DNA of 64,000 nucleotides from Trichoplax adhaerens. Its lineage: Eukaryota > Placozoa > Uniplacotomia > Trichoplacea > Trichoplacidae. The DNA lies in NCBI RefSeq assembly GCF_000150275.1, contig NW_002060944.1, positions 9,216,222 through 9,280,221 of the forward strand. Direction: 5' to 3'. Of the stretch, positions 37,209 through 49,600 are shown in pieces. The notes below the pieces were generated by a model. That model worked only from the letters and a program-made list of their open reading frames with translations, had not been told where the DNA came from and did no database searches. How positions within the stretch are numbered: the stretch's first letter is position 1; the number at the start of each line of letters is the position of its first letter. The position numbers were made by a program, and so were the translations under genes.

Positions 37209-40200
37209 TTAGATCTTCTTGGAAATATTTCGCGCCAGTGGTATAGCTCCGCCATAATTAGTCTTTTTAGGAAATTTAGAATTTAAGTTCTTCGGCGTGC
37301 CTTTTTTTCTTGAATAGGGTGAAACAGTCTTTGGTGACTGATCGAGTTTATTTCGCCTTAAAAATTCACTACTTAGAGTAACACGGTCAGCAACACTCTT
37401 TTTGTTGTATCCACGCTCTATGATGGCCGACGCAGGACGAGATTTCTTTAATTGTACAGGATCCGATTCTAAATGACGTTTATGTCTAAGTTTTATAGAA
37501 GGCAAAGATAACGTAGAAAATCAGCATAAAAGATATTGCAATAAACAATTGAATGAAATAACCTAAATAATTCAAACATTTCATGGAACATACCCTAAAT
37601 CTAATATTACAGTAGGGGATCGATTATGTTGCGATGCACGAGCTACATTTGGAGTGTTACTAGAGCCAAAAATTCTAATAGTAACATGACCATAGCAAAG
37701 GAATAGATTATTGCGGATTGATAAGTACTTAACAAAATGATGTCATAAAGACAAATCTACAGAGTGCTCATTTTTATACACAAAGCGATATAGATCAAAT
37801 AGTGTAAAGTAATCAACACAGCAGGCTCGTAGTTTTTAATTTTTCAAAGTGTGCCACAAATTCACTCACCTTTTATTACCACGAAGATAAGGCGATTGAA
37901 CACTTTGCTCAGGCTGAGGAAAACTATTTCGGTTACAAGAAAGTCATTAAGGGAGAATACAATGATTGACATAAAGATTTTGAATAAACTGAATAGTAAA
38001 ACTATACATAAGAAGACAGAAAGAAACCCATACACATTTTGTTGTAAACAAGTGAATATACGACTGATAAAGCAGTCTAATGGTAAGTAGGATAAAACGT
38101 GTGTGAAAATAGATAAAAGCCTACTTTTCTAACCTCGTTAAAATTTTTGATTTTTCTTTCTTAGAACTTTCAGTTGTTTTATTGCTACTGTTGCTTATGC
38201 AGTCAAGGAAGAATTGATTAAATCTACGTATGTGAAATGAGCAGCATTGGTATAATACATGTATACGTGTATAGCAGATCTAATGAATTTATAAGTTCTG
38301 CAAAGTTTGACTTGATAGCGTGAGCAGTGGAACTTGTGTACACGTTCTAAAAGTTGTATCAAGATAAAGTTCAGGATACGCAGACTTCAGACGTCTGTTA
38401 AGAGATATTCGCGTTGCTCGACTTAGACCCAATGGCTTACTCTTCGCTGACGACTGTCGAGAATTCTGTTGAAACGAGTTTAACAGCGTTTAGAGCCTTA
38501 CTGATTACATTTACTAACTTTAATACTAGCAATTTTCCCGTTTGCAGTAAGAATATCAAATAAATAGCGAAACTATTGTAATCATTAGCAAATCTCCTGC
38601 GAATAATTTATTAAATGTTAAAATTACAACATCCACGTTGTCATAATACAGATCAAAACCAACCTTGGTTAATCTATCATTTGCAATTATGTTCATCCGT
38701 ACGTGCGAAGGAGCCGATATAAAGATATCATTTAGTGAATACCGAGCGGCTTTAAGCTAAAAAATCCACAGAATGAGAGAAGCAGTCATCTCAACTGCCG
38801 TTACGTTGTAAGAATCTATGCTTGTATAGAATTATAATATAGTACTTGCGAAAGGATTCGCTCCCTGAATGTAAAGTCTCGAATAGATGAACGCGTATTG
38901 CCTACGTCATCTTTTAAGCTATGCAAGACGAGGTTCGAATCCTACATTAATATAAAGGACTTAGTGGAGCAATACTATATTCAGGTAAGGTCTGTTATAT
39001 GCTGTAATAGAGTTACCTTAATGGTTTGAATGATAGCTTGCACTCTTTCCGTTCGAATCAATAAACGTGTCAAGAATCCCTTCGCTATAGCTGATACCTT
39101 ATCAAACTGCGAGAGAAAATTATTCAGATTACGCTGACAACCAATAAAATATTAACACGTAAATCATTATCCGCGTCTTCACACTTTAGTTTGTAGACAT
39201 AATCTACAAGTATTCAACGATTCAGTAATCTCTCTTACATACGCAAATATCTACATACGAAGAAAACTAATCTCTTACGTTGATATCATGAAGTTCCATC
39301 CAAGCCCGTATTGGAGCAATTTGCTCTTTACTAATCGTTTCGGATGAAAAATCATTTCTCATTGGCACGGTCTCAATGCTATCATCAGTATCGAATGGAT
39401 CCATACTATCGTCAAATATGTATTGAGGTCTGGCAATTACAATGCGACTGGGAGAGGCCCTTTTAATTTCATATGACGACCGAATTTTAGCATCATCGAC
39501 ATCATCCACACTCTGAGGATTTTCAATAGGTTCAACAACTTGATCCATATTTAATCGACGTCTGCTAGGTGGTCGATCTTCACTAAATGCCTGTAACACT
39601 GTAGAATCGTCTACAGTAATTTATAACACATGTTAAAAGTTTCCGTATACTTTCCCTTGACAACTGTTGTATTTTATCGGTCAGACAATGCAATCTTTTT
39701 CAAAATATAATCTTAGCACAGTATACGTGTCTACCTGACGATGCTACGCTTTCGTTATTGTCCTCTTGTGTCGGTGAATGGTAAATATCTTTATTTGGCG
39801 GACTGTAGTTTCTTAGACTGGTAAATTGGAAATTATCAACAGTTGGCATTTTCAAAGATGTACTATCACCTGTTTCAGGAGCGCGAGTGTGATGACTACC
39901 AAGGTTCTTTACAGATAGGATTTCATCCTTGATAGCTTCTTCCTGATCGCTTGGTTGTGGTGTTTGTAATGAATGCTGACTAAACTCTTTAATTAAATCC
40001 TCAACTAGTCCGGTATCGCTACTAGAATCAGCGTTTGTCTCGTTTAATTCTGTATCGTTACTAGCTAAATGTTCCTCTTTTTTGGGTGTTGCATTATCCT
40101 TTTCAGATATTCTGAAGCTGTTATCATTTTCAATGTTACTTGAACTAGTGTTAGTCTCTAATGGAAATTCTTCGAGATAAGTTTCCGATTTTTTGTCGTT

Positions 40201-41744
40201 ATTACTTTTTCTGCTATGATCAGCGCTGACGTGGTTAACGTTGTTTATGCTGAGTACTGCCGAATCTTGTTCAGAAGGTTGTTTTGGATTCGATTCAGAT
40301 ACTTGCTCTAACTTTTGACGATTTCTTTTTTTCTCCTATGGAGCAGTGGAAACAGGAATGAGAAAGATTCGGTCATAAGATTAATGATCAATTTGGTAAG
40401 ATGTCATACCTCTAACACTTTCATTTTCATGTCTATATCCTGAAGTAATTGTTTATGCTTTGCTTTCTTGGCATCCTCAAGTTTCTTTTGCCGAGCAATC
40501 GCCATGGCTTTATATTTAGCAATTTCATTCTTATAATTATCATCGACCTGTGCATGATTTGGATTAAATTAATGTTTTATTAAGGAATACGAAGCAGAAT
40601 CGAAATTGGGATGTTAATTTCAATCACACTGCAGAGGTAAACTACCCGCACTTTAATCAAATTTATACAAAATTTCTACGTTTAGGATCAAATACCAAGC
40701 ACATCCCAAGTCCTAAAGCAACATGGTTGTTTGAATTAAGAATCACAGTCCCTTTTACTGTACACCGATTGATTAATCATCCATACAAGGAGTTATCGCT
40801 ATACGTAACTATACTAAGATCAAAATTATTCAAGGACTACTAGACATTTTAGCAGGTATTTCAAATTTTTCAATAATTCGTAACAAAGATTTATTTATCT
40901 ATTTTGAGGTAGTGCACTTCCTTAACCTCCTGATCGAATGAAGACTAACCATTTCAAACCATCGGAAAAGTAAACACGAGTAATACGAATATAAATATTA
41001 TGCATTATAATCAATCAATCACGGTAGAGAATTTAGTTGATGCAATTCTTGTATTAATCTTTGATTCGTCTATGCGATATTACAAGTTTAAGCAGCCATA
41101 CTATAGTCAATTTTTATAATTTGCTATATCTCTCTATTAGCCCTTCTTGCTGCCAATCGACGATGACTATTTTACCTTACCAATTCTCTCGGGTTGAGTC
41201 TATTGGGATTTTATTATGCAAACTGGCAGATTGATAAAGGTATTTGAGACTTGCGTGAAGCTACACTACAATAACTGCATTCTAATTTCCTAACTGTGAA
41301 TCAAGCTTAAAAATTTCATTCCTTACTCTTGTCGATGTTGTTGTGTATAGAAACATGATAGGCCTTGCCTATCCTACTAGTATTTAGTCTATCATGATCA
41401 TCACTGGTATACCAGTAATCATCTCGACGATCAGTTCCAATGGATGGGTAGTCATAAAACTGACGTCAGCTAATGGAGGATTACGACGGCACGATTTGAT
41501 TGAATGATTCTACCGCAATTATATCCATGAGTACTATTAGGGCAATTGGTAGGCAAAATACGACACAGGACTCGTCCAGAATCAGGTCTGCTGGTCTTCT
41601 TGGATCAGGTTTAAGGTAGGATCGAATCAATTGCAAAGTGTAAACAGTACCTGAAGTGGAACTTACCCTGACTGGCAAAATAGGTCTGCCATTGATGCGA
41701 ATACAAGAAGTTGGAAAATCTTCCTGAGCAGTTCTACTTTCCAT
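37209..41744 (-). CDS. CCP110: Centriolar coiled-coil protein CP110
   Basis: CP110 caps the distal end of centrioles (with CEP97) and restrains cilium growth. Twelve exons join in frame: 41,667-41,744; 40,410-40,547; 39,735-40,335; 39,279-39,598; 39,017-39,133; 38,846-38,941; 38,664-38,756; 38,380-38,435; 38,134-38,193; 37,870-37,923; 37,594-37,674; 37,209-37,485. They total 1,971 nt (656 aa plus stop). Similarity to vertebrate CP110 spans the length: N-terminal IRINGRPILPV followed by a Lys-rich coiled coil; a disordered Ser/Asn/Glu-rich middle; the conserved C-terminal core FDKVSAIAKGFLTRLL, FRERILSQ, LKAARYSLNDIF; then LSRATRISLNRRLK; and near the end GTPKNLNSKFPKKTNYGGAI. It is shorter than human (about 1,000 aa) through a reduced middle. 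The intron at 38,194-38,379 has U12-type signals. Presence of CP110 fits an animal with motile or sensory cilia. Confidence 0.88.
38194..38379 (-). other. U12-type GT-AG intron in CCP110
   Basis: On the minus strand the donor reads C|GTATCCTGA (seven of nine positions of the U12 5' splice site GTATCCTTT). The perfect branch-site consensus TTCCTTGACT lies at 38,201-38,210, about ten nucleotides before the acceptor AAG|CAACAG. Phase is kept (GC plus C gives Ala, then NSSNK). Ordinary introns in the same gene lack this branch motif. Confidence 0.75.
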
Positions 41745-41885
41745 TATGCTTATTTCGTCCAGTTTTCCACTCAATTTACAAAGTTAAGAACGTAAAACAG
41801 GCATTACTGTCGATTCTTAGGGTTGAATTGATTTGTTGGGCAAGATCACATTAGGCTTGCCGCCATGATGGGCATTTGCAAATTT

Positions 41886-42011
41886 TTGAAATCTTGATCT
41901 GGTCCTGTACGGTACGGTAACAGTCCATTGCCGTACTGTACGGTACGGTACAAACCGTACAGTACAAGATACTGTGTTATAGTCTACCGACTACAGTACG
42001 TACTGTAGGAT
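41886..42011. promoter_or_regulatory. GTAC-palindrome cluster 5' of CCP110
   Basis: About ten GTAC tetramers lie in ~125 bp, where a random AT-rich sequence would have fewer than one. GTACTGTACGGT (41,933-41,944) and ACCGTACAGTAC (41,954-41,965) form a perfect 12-bp inverted repeat with a 9-nt loop. CAGTACGTACTG follows at about 41,995. The cluster starts ~140 bp upstream of the CCP110 start codon. The same TACTGTAC words flank SHMT and LENG8. Confidence 0.6.
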
Positions 42012-42160
42012 CGCTCAGGTAAAGGCTACAAGAGACGTTGGGGACGAATGATACTTATGCGCTAGTTAAGTCATCAATGTACAGTATGGAGCTAAGCTGC
42101 AGTTGGGAATTCTCTATGGTCAATGCCGATGATCGGTACCAGTAGTACCCAGGTGCGACG

Positions 42161-42376
42161 TCAGTCTAAACAAGGATAAGGTACCAAATGGCTAAAAGTG
42201 ATACGGGGTATAGTATGGAATACAGTGCGCATCGATGACAAGGATTTTGACAAAATTGCCAGGCCAGGCAGATTCCACTTTGGGTGATTGGAAAAATCAT
42301 TTCCTCCATGCAAATATTGATTTTCTTTGAGCAATAGTTGAATAATTTGGTCGTAAATTTGGGGTTTTAGGCTCAT
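42161..42376 (-). CDS. Small ORF, doubtful
   Basis: An ATG-initiated 71-codon frame (MSLKPQIYDQIIQLLLKEN at the start) lies upstream of CCP110 on the same strand. The first 45 residues have a protein-like, amphipathic look. No family is recognised, and no clear splice donor or downstream partner exon was found. It could be a first exon of an unknown gene, an upstream ORF, or chance. Confidence 0.2.
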   Translation of the reverse strand: MSLKPQIYDQIIQLLLKENQYLHGGNDFSNHPKWNLPGLAILSKSLSSMRTVFHTIPRITFSHLVPYPCLD

Positions 42377-44965
42377 TGAAAGTGCCTAATAAGAAGAATT
42401 AGCATTACTTTTCTTATACAACTTCTATTAGTAGAGATAGACCGCTTTAATGCGGAGTATTTCCCTGCCAATATCTCGCAATTGGCGAGAAAATCGCCAT
42501 TTTAGATGCATTTGAACACGCATTGTCTATCATCCTACTACTTTGAAATCATTTTGCTCTACAGTTGAAAGAATTTAATCGACAATGTTACTTGTTCTCG
42601 TTCTATAGATATGCTATCTCTATATTATCTTACTACAAGCCGAAAATTTGTAAGAAGGAAAATTATAACTACAGTGATCAAATGAGACACTGCAGGCTTA
42701 CTGCTAGGCCGATCTTCGACATCGACCGATGGCACGATTCTAAATTATTCAATTATAAAATTTAGATATACGCGTACTGTAGAGTCCTTTAATGGAGTGA
42801 AAATGCAACCTAAACCCCAATCAAATTGTTGATTTTCCAACCCGAAATGAAAAAAATCGCTATACAAACACTGTATCATCACAGAAATTTTTAACCCGAA
42901 TCCTACCCTCGAATCGGGTTCGAGTCGGGCTTCCGGTTGACTTTTAAGAACACTGGCGTACAGTATATTCCTATTATTGATTACTCTAAATACCGACGAT
43001 CTCCCCTAGCATCAAGAGGCTGCAATATATTGCTATATCTATATTGCTAGACATAACGGAAACCAAACTGGATTGAAAAAAAATGGACCAATTTAAAGTA
43101 AATCGATATAAACACAAATTAATTACAGCATTAGTACACAGATATTAATAATGGACAAGTACTCTGTTATCTATCAAAAACATGTAAGGCATCCTAGATA
43201 AATCATCATCAGTACATTCCTGGATAAGTTATCTAAAATGAAATATATTACGACTGCTATACTTTACTGTATAAGCACTTTTGCAGCATACCTGTATAAT
43301 TCATGGATGCCTGTAATACTTAACGTATAGATTACCATTAATTCTAATTATATTTATTATGAGAACATACAGTATTACAGTATGAACTAGTAGATTATTC
43401 TACAAGATGTTGCTGTTGCTCGTGTTGTTAATCCATCTATGTCGGTCTATCACAATTTTGAATATAAATTAGCAGCATAACTTATTAAAACTCAGCATAC
43501 TCTCTGTTTCGTATACTGTACGTGGATTCGGTCTTCTTGTCCGTTTCATTTTAATAGATTGATACTCACGACCAATAACTATCTCAACATCCAATTGATC
43601 GAACTTGACATCGAAATAAATATTATTAAACGTAAATTAAAGCTTAAATTTCCATCTTCCATCTTGAGCATCCTTTTACTGAATAGGATATTGCAATACT
43701 GCATATTGCATACTATAATTAATCTTTTACAATAGGAACAATGCTTAATAGGATGCCTTCCCACTCCAAAATTAACGAAAACTTGATATATTAATCAAAC
43801 TACGCAAATAGATTTTCAAGAACGAAAATGAAATATATCCGATTGCAGTGTACTAATCTACACAACTCAAGGAGCATTGCACTACTTGGTTTATACTGCT
43901 CTCGCAAACTCGGGATTAAAATATTAAAAAGATGTATGAAAAATAAATCGTTGACAATGCCGCCAATTAGTCCGTCAATTCTACAATTTTAAAATCGCCA
44001 TCTTGATATTTTTTCTATATGGCTCGTTTGAATAAATATCTTATTGCACGGATTAGCTTAGTTTTGATATTATCATAGAGAGAATAGACATAATTGCATG
44101 GTTGCGTAGCTGGAGTTAATTTATTGGATAAATGATTCTCGAATTACATAGGAAAATCGATCGATGTAGATATTAGTAATATAGCGGAATAATTATAGAA
44201 TCTACCATATAGTTTTCTTACATCACTACGCAGGAGTTAAATATGCTAGCAGTCCTATAGGTTTGCTATCTATGACAGATAATATTATAATTTACCTTTG
44301 TACGTATCGAAATAGCCACCAAATACTAAATTTTATCGATGAACAGAGCTAATAGCAATTGATCTATTTATTTGAAATCATTTATGATGGATCAGAATGA
44401 CTATAACTGACTTACTATAAAGCTCATTATAATTGATATCTACGTATGCTCTATTAATTAAGGCATCTTTTCACAAAGAGTTATAGTATTTTATGAATTC
44501 ATGTATTTCAACTAATTTTCAATAAATTATCAAATTAGACCTGCTATGGAGCTCTACGGAATAGATGTCTATGAAAGATGATCTACTTCCAGCAACTGTT
44601 ACTACTGTTTATATCTAAATGGCTTATGTTTATCGAATTTGTGGATAATCAGAACTAAAGAATGACTTCTCTCTATTTACTTGAAACTAATCTATTTCAA
44701 TCAGAATTTACCAAATTAGTTCTGCTATAGCATTGGCTAGAGCTGACATTGATGACAACGAAGGACTTTAATACTTATTGAGCTTATTTGTATCGGTTAT
44801 CCATTAAATTATTAATGTTATGCTTTGGAGCTTTGATTTACAACAGAATCTAATATACGAGTACTATTGATAATCTAAAAACTAAAATTGAAAGATTGAT
44901 TTACAAGCCCATATAACGGTGTACATAAGAAGGAGCTAAAGCTGGGCTGATGTAAAGTAATTGGA
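42377..44965. other. Intergenic DNA with traces of ~180-bp repeats
   Basis: No exon found. ATTATCAAATTAGACCTGCT with ATGGAGCTCTAC (near 44,530) and ATTTACCAAATTAGTTCTGC with TATAGCATTGGCT (near 44,710) look like diverged copies about 180 bp apart. A short G/C-rich stretch at 42,893-42,940 (CCCGAATCC, CGAATCGGGTTCGAGTCGGG) resembles a tRNA T-loop by chance only; no stem pairs. Confidence 0.35.
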
Positions 44966-46610
44966 TTAATAAATAGGTGGGGCAGTACTGCCTAACCACC
45001 AACTGGTAATCGATCCATCCGCGCCAGAACAAGAGAAATCTTTTGTACATTTATTATAGCTACCAAATAGATTAGCTGTTGCTGGTGCTCCAGGTGGATA
45101 ATCGCTTACTCCACATGCTGTTACTTTAGCTGGTTCTGACACGAGGAGTAGATCATGCTTATCACAGTATGATTTGCTTTCATCAACGCTCATATGCAAA
45201 TGGATATCATTACGACTAAATACTGGAATTGATTTAGCGCTAAAAGAAGCTCCAAAGACGTTTCCGCTAACGCTTAAGCAATTGTCGGAAGCTAATGTTA
45301 GCCAAGCACTTTCGAAAAATAAACGTTTACTATTTTGATCAAGGGTGCCCTTGATATAGTCATGGCCAACCGACGATGATTGGAATTGATTTGGATTAAT
45401 AACTACATTGCAAGAAGACATGAACATCGTCGATTTCGAAGCAAGATATTCCATACGGGCTTTGGATAAACGATATAAATCAAGAGGAAATACAGATGAA
45501 GACGTATCTTCGTTAACAGCTGTGTCAATTGCAAAGCTGGCTGCAATTTTAGAATGAAGTGAATTGGTCTTATTGAATGATTCAATTAAAGTATAGATAT
45601 CCAGTCCATCGTAATAGCACAAGACGTTATATGGCTGATCGTTAACATCATAGACTGTCTTCTGAGCAACTTTGCTTCCTGCTTGGGGGAAATCAACGCA
45701 GGATCTGGCTTTAAAAGTTGCAGCGTTAACACACTAAAAAGTCATAATGGTAAGCATAATTAAAGCGAATGTTGGTGGTCGTAAAAATAGTTCACATAAA
45801 ATATTAATAAAATTTTGAATTTAGTATAGAGTAAATGCTAGTCTTTTGATGCTACTAGCAGATATTCACTAAATTAGTAATACTTAACAAATGCTATCGT
45901 AACCAATCTGATAGCAATATTATGTGCTAAACCTTAGAGATTCCTTTATTCAATTACAATTTTTAATTAATAATATATGCTAATATCCTTTCCATCGTCT
46001 TGGTTTAATAAAAATAGCAAACAAGTCAGGTTTAACCTTGTTTTGACTATAGATATTCCGACAGTAATATTTATACTAGCTAATAAAGGAAAAAATTATC
46101 TAATTTATTCAAATACTATGTAGTAATATCTATTAAAAAAATGTTGCTTAAAAAGAGATCAACCGCGGGACTTTAGTGCCCAAGCTATTTCCTGTGTAAG
46201 GTAATGGAAGTATACGCATATAAGTAGAAATATCGGTAAAAATATACGCTGATTAAAATCTGTCAGTAGTTGAAATATTTTGCATTAGATCTATATTGCA
46301 AAGCAGTTTGATTCTATTCGCTAGCAATCTTTTTCTATGGGAACAAATTAAAAGTTCTAAATTACAGTATTTTCATCCACTGTTTAAATTACACGAGTGA
46401 TAAAAGATTTCAAGTGAAAAATTGTACTAAAAGAACGATACGTTATCAATGATTGAGATCTACTACAAGATATCTCAAAGGATAGCTGAAAAGTAATGGA
46501 TTAGCATAGTTAATGATCGAGAATTGAAATCAAGGATAAAAAAATTGTAATAATAAACTTACACTGCATAAGAAAAGAGTCAAGAAGATGTTAGTAGCTA
46601 ATTTGATCAT
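44966..46610 (-). CDS. Secreted eight-cysteine protein, paralogue A (unknown family)
   Basis: Two exons: 46,563-46,610 encodes only the signal peptide (MIKLATNIFLTLFLCS), and 44,966-45,733 encodes the mature part. The intron is phase 0 (CAGT|GTAAGT ... TTTTAG|TGT). The product is 271 aa. It is clearly a paralogue of the protein at 53,983-56,051. Both share RSC.DF near residue 28; YD.NDQPYNVLC near 44-55; IESFNKTNSL; DLYRLSK.RM.YLA..ST; VG.DYI; KSIP..S; DES...C.KH; CGV.DYPP.AP; and FGSYNKCT...C with IT.WWLG near the end. Eight cysteines are conserved in the mature part, suggesting four disulfides. The opening pattern (RSC...PYNVLC) faintly recalls the start of fibrinogen-C, COLFI or GON domains, but the rest does not. 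There is no transmembrane helix or GPI-type tail, so release outside the cell is expected. Function unknown. Confidence 0.87.
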
Positions 46611-49600
46611 GTTAGATTCAAATTCTTGGAATAAGATTTCAGGTAAGTTGATGGATAGTTGAGAATTTATGTACAAGGAATCAATGGATTGATGATACCT
46701 CAAATCAAAATTCTAATGATACTTTACTGGTAATTTGTGCTGCAGAAATAATTTAAAAAGAGGTTGGATTGCACTTTTGTAGTAATTTCGAACTCTATAC
46801 AAATTAAACACAATCCATAATGAATGATATCGTCCAACATTATCATGACATCTAACCCTGGCCTTATGTTGACAATTACAATTTCATTTATTATTAACAT
46901 TGTCTAGCGTGACGAGATCAAAAAATATCCTAATATACTGTAAATAAATAAAATCTCGATCTATTTTAGTTACGTTATTTATCTAGCCTATTCAATCGGT
47001 ACTGATTACATTGCATCAGATATAGAGGAGTCCATTTAATGTCGCTTACAAATTTTTTCCATAAACTGATTGCTTTTTTCATAAATTTGTGCAATTAATT
47101 CCAATTTAAAGAGTCAATTTATATGCAAGAGGAAATGGATTATCGATTTAAATAAATAAATAAGACATTAATGTCATTGATTTATTAGCTAATCCGCAGT
47201 ATAATTCAATTTAGGTCATCATTATTTCACAATGACAGGATACAAGTGGATACATGATTGCATAAAGGCAATTAATTTTTAAACTAAATAGATTAACAAG
47301 TAAATATGCGGTAGGTACATATACTATATAAATTTTTACGTATATCTAACGCATTGTTTAATTTTGTTACTAAGCTGTCTCAGGAGAATTTGGAGCTAGA
47401 TTATATTCGTAATATGTGCATGAAATAGACTTAATAATCTAAGACCGATAATCTTTTAAGCACTAAATTTAATATTGAGATCATCATAATTCTTATACGG
47501 TAGCTAACAGGCTAATTCTTAGTAAAGAGTTTCTTTAACGAGCTAATACCTATTCTATCTTTTTGTACGTTTAATATTTATTAAACTATAATGATAGTAA
47601 GGCGTTTTTTTGCCATGAATAAGCAGAATCTTTTATGTTATAATTTGATTTTAGAATAGAGCTGGAAGCAATAATTGTTACAGGTGGAAACTTGAACCAT
47701 CAGTAAAACTAACAAATCCGATCAGACTGAGTATTTAGTATCCAAAATCCAGACAATGTGTTGACGAGAGTGAGCTCAGTCGATCCTTGGATGAATAGCA
47801 AACATTCCCTTCCTTAAACTCCTACTTAGTCTTATCTATTTTCGAGTATTATCTTATTTCCTCTCACTGAGATGTATGAATGAGAAACAATCATAAAAAT
47901 GAAATAATCAACAATTCTAAGAATTTTAGAATACATCCAACAATAAAATTGGCAGTAGTACATTAAACTTGATTACTTTATTAAATTTGCAGTAGATAAT
48001 TTCTATAATAAACTCTCTGTTAGAATTAGAGTAACAGCTGGAGAGCTGAATTGTTGTATGTGAATCTAGTTTGCGCAGGTGTTGCATTGATTTATCCTTA
48101 TAACATCCAACTAAACAGGCTCAATCAGATTTGTATCATTGACATTTGCTATAATTATTAGCAAATATTTATAATCATATAATTATCTATACGAATAGAT
48201 ACCCATAATTCTTTAGTTGTACTTCTCCTTAAAGGTAGATCAATTAAGGTCTATTCATTAGCTTGTAAATATCAAAAATATCTATTGGATTTCCTTAGCC
48301 TACAAGCGAAATAAGTCTGGATTTGATAGATCCAGGTGAAGTTCTTATCCTTATTTGAATAATTTTGACATTTACAAGGGATTTTACTATAAATGACTTC
48401 AGCTATTTTCCTATAGAAAAAGCATTAGAAATGCTGTAAGCTAACTTCTCAGCTATACTTGAAGCCATTCTATGATATTATTTTTGAAGCCAACGTCGAG
48501 ATAATTTCAAGATAAAGATGTGTTGCAAAACAAATATTTGCTGAAAGCTTAGAGATACAGATGGTACAGTATTTGATAAAAATTATCTTTTCATGAAACA
48601 AATGCAGATTAACATGGTCAACAGCTTTGGCCGATGATTTTTACATTTAATTGTGGCCTTAAAGTAAATGAGAAACGTTGATGCAAATCATTTCATTTAT
48701 TGCTAGCTATATGAGGAATATGCTTGCTTAACTGCCGTGAAAGTATTAATATTCATAAAATTATTTCAAAGTAACCAGGTTATTTGAATTTACTTAGATG
48801 TTGCAGATGCTAATAATTGATTGGAATTGAAAAGAATTACATCATTATCGTTGTATATAATCTAGCAGAAGCCGCTTTAATTAAACTACAGTAATCCTGT
48901 TAGTGCTATTTGAATTTTATCAATGATAATTTAATTGAGTAAGAATTTCACTTAGAATTCATTATAGGATCAAATTTGTAACATAGAAGCCAAAATTTAA
49001 TTATTTTTCTCATAAACTTTTTGACTGCATTTTAAAGTAGTCGTGTAAACAAGAAGATATCCATTGCTCTATCTGGAGGTATTGCAAATACTCAAATCAG
49101 GATTAAGTAATATTTTTGGTGAGCAATAGTTATGAAAGAACTAGTACAGCTAGTTAATTCACCTTATTTAAGAAATTCTCTATCGAAGCCTTTGCCACTT
49201 CTTATAGTTCAGTATAGACATGGAGAGCTTAATGATTGATCTGGTTTAAATTTAAAAATATCGCTCAGAACAGGAATTTTATTGATGGTATCAAGATCAG
49301 TGAAATTTCTATTTTGAGCATACATTCGCTTATACATAAGATGACTTGCAATAAAGATTACAGAGGTAGATATTGGCTAATGTTAAGCAACAGTGCATCC
49401 AAATAATTTACTTGTGCCTCAAGTTCTGGCTGTCGATATCTAAAAGCTATAATTTAATTGTCTTTAATTACTTTAACGATAAAATTTATAAAATAAATAG
49501 TAATAGCTTGTTTTTTATCTAATTTCGTCAACATGAATTTCATTCTAGCTTTTTTGTATGGGTTATTAGCATGCATAGCAATGTATCTTATAACATATCT

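Noticed and set aside
38928..38945. tRNA-like T-loop GAGGTTCGAATCCT
   Set aside because: No acceptor or anticodon stem pairs around it; on the other strand it is inside the CCP110 exon at 38,846-38,941.
41327..41459. Possible CCP110 exon with good splice signals
   Set aside because: It leaves a phase that no following exon accepts, whereas joining 41,667 directly to 40,547 is in phase and aligns with CP110 without a gap.
42893..42940. tRNA-like GGGTTCGAGTCGGG
   Set aside because: The flanking bases do not form a T stem and no cloverleaf can be drawn.
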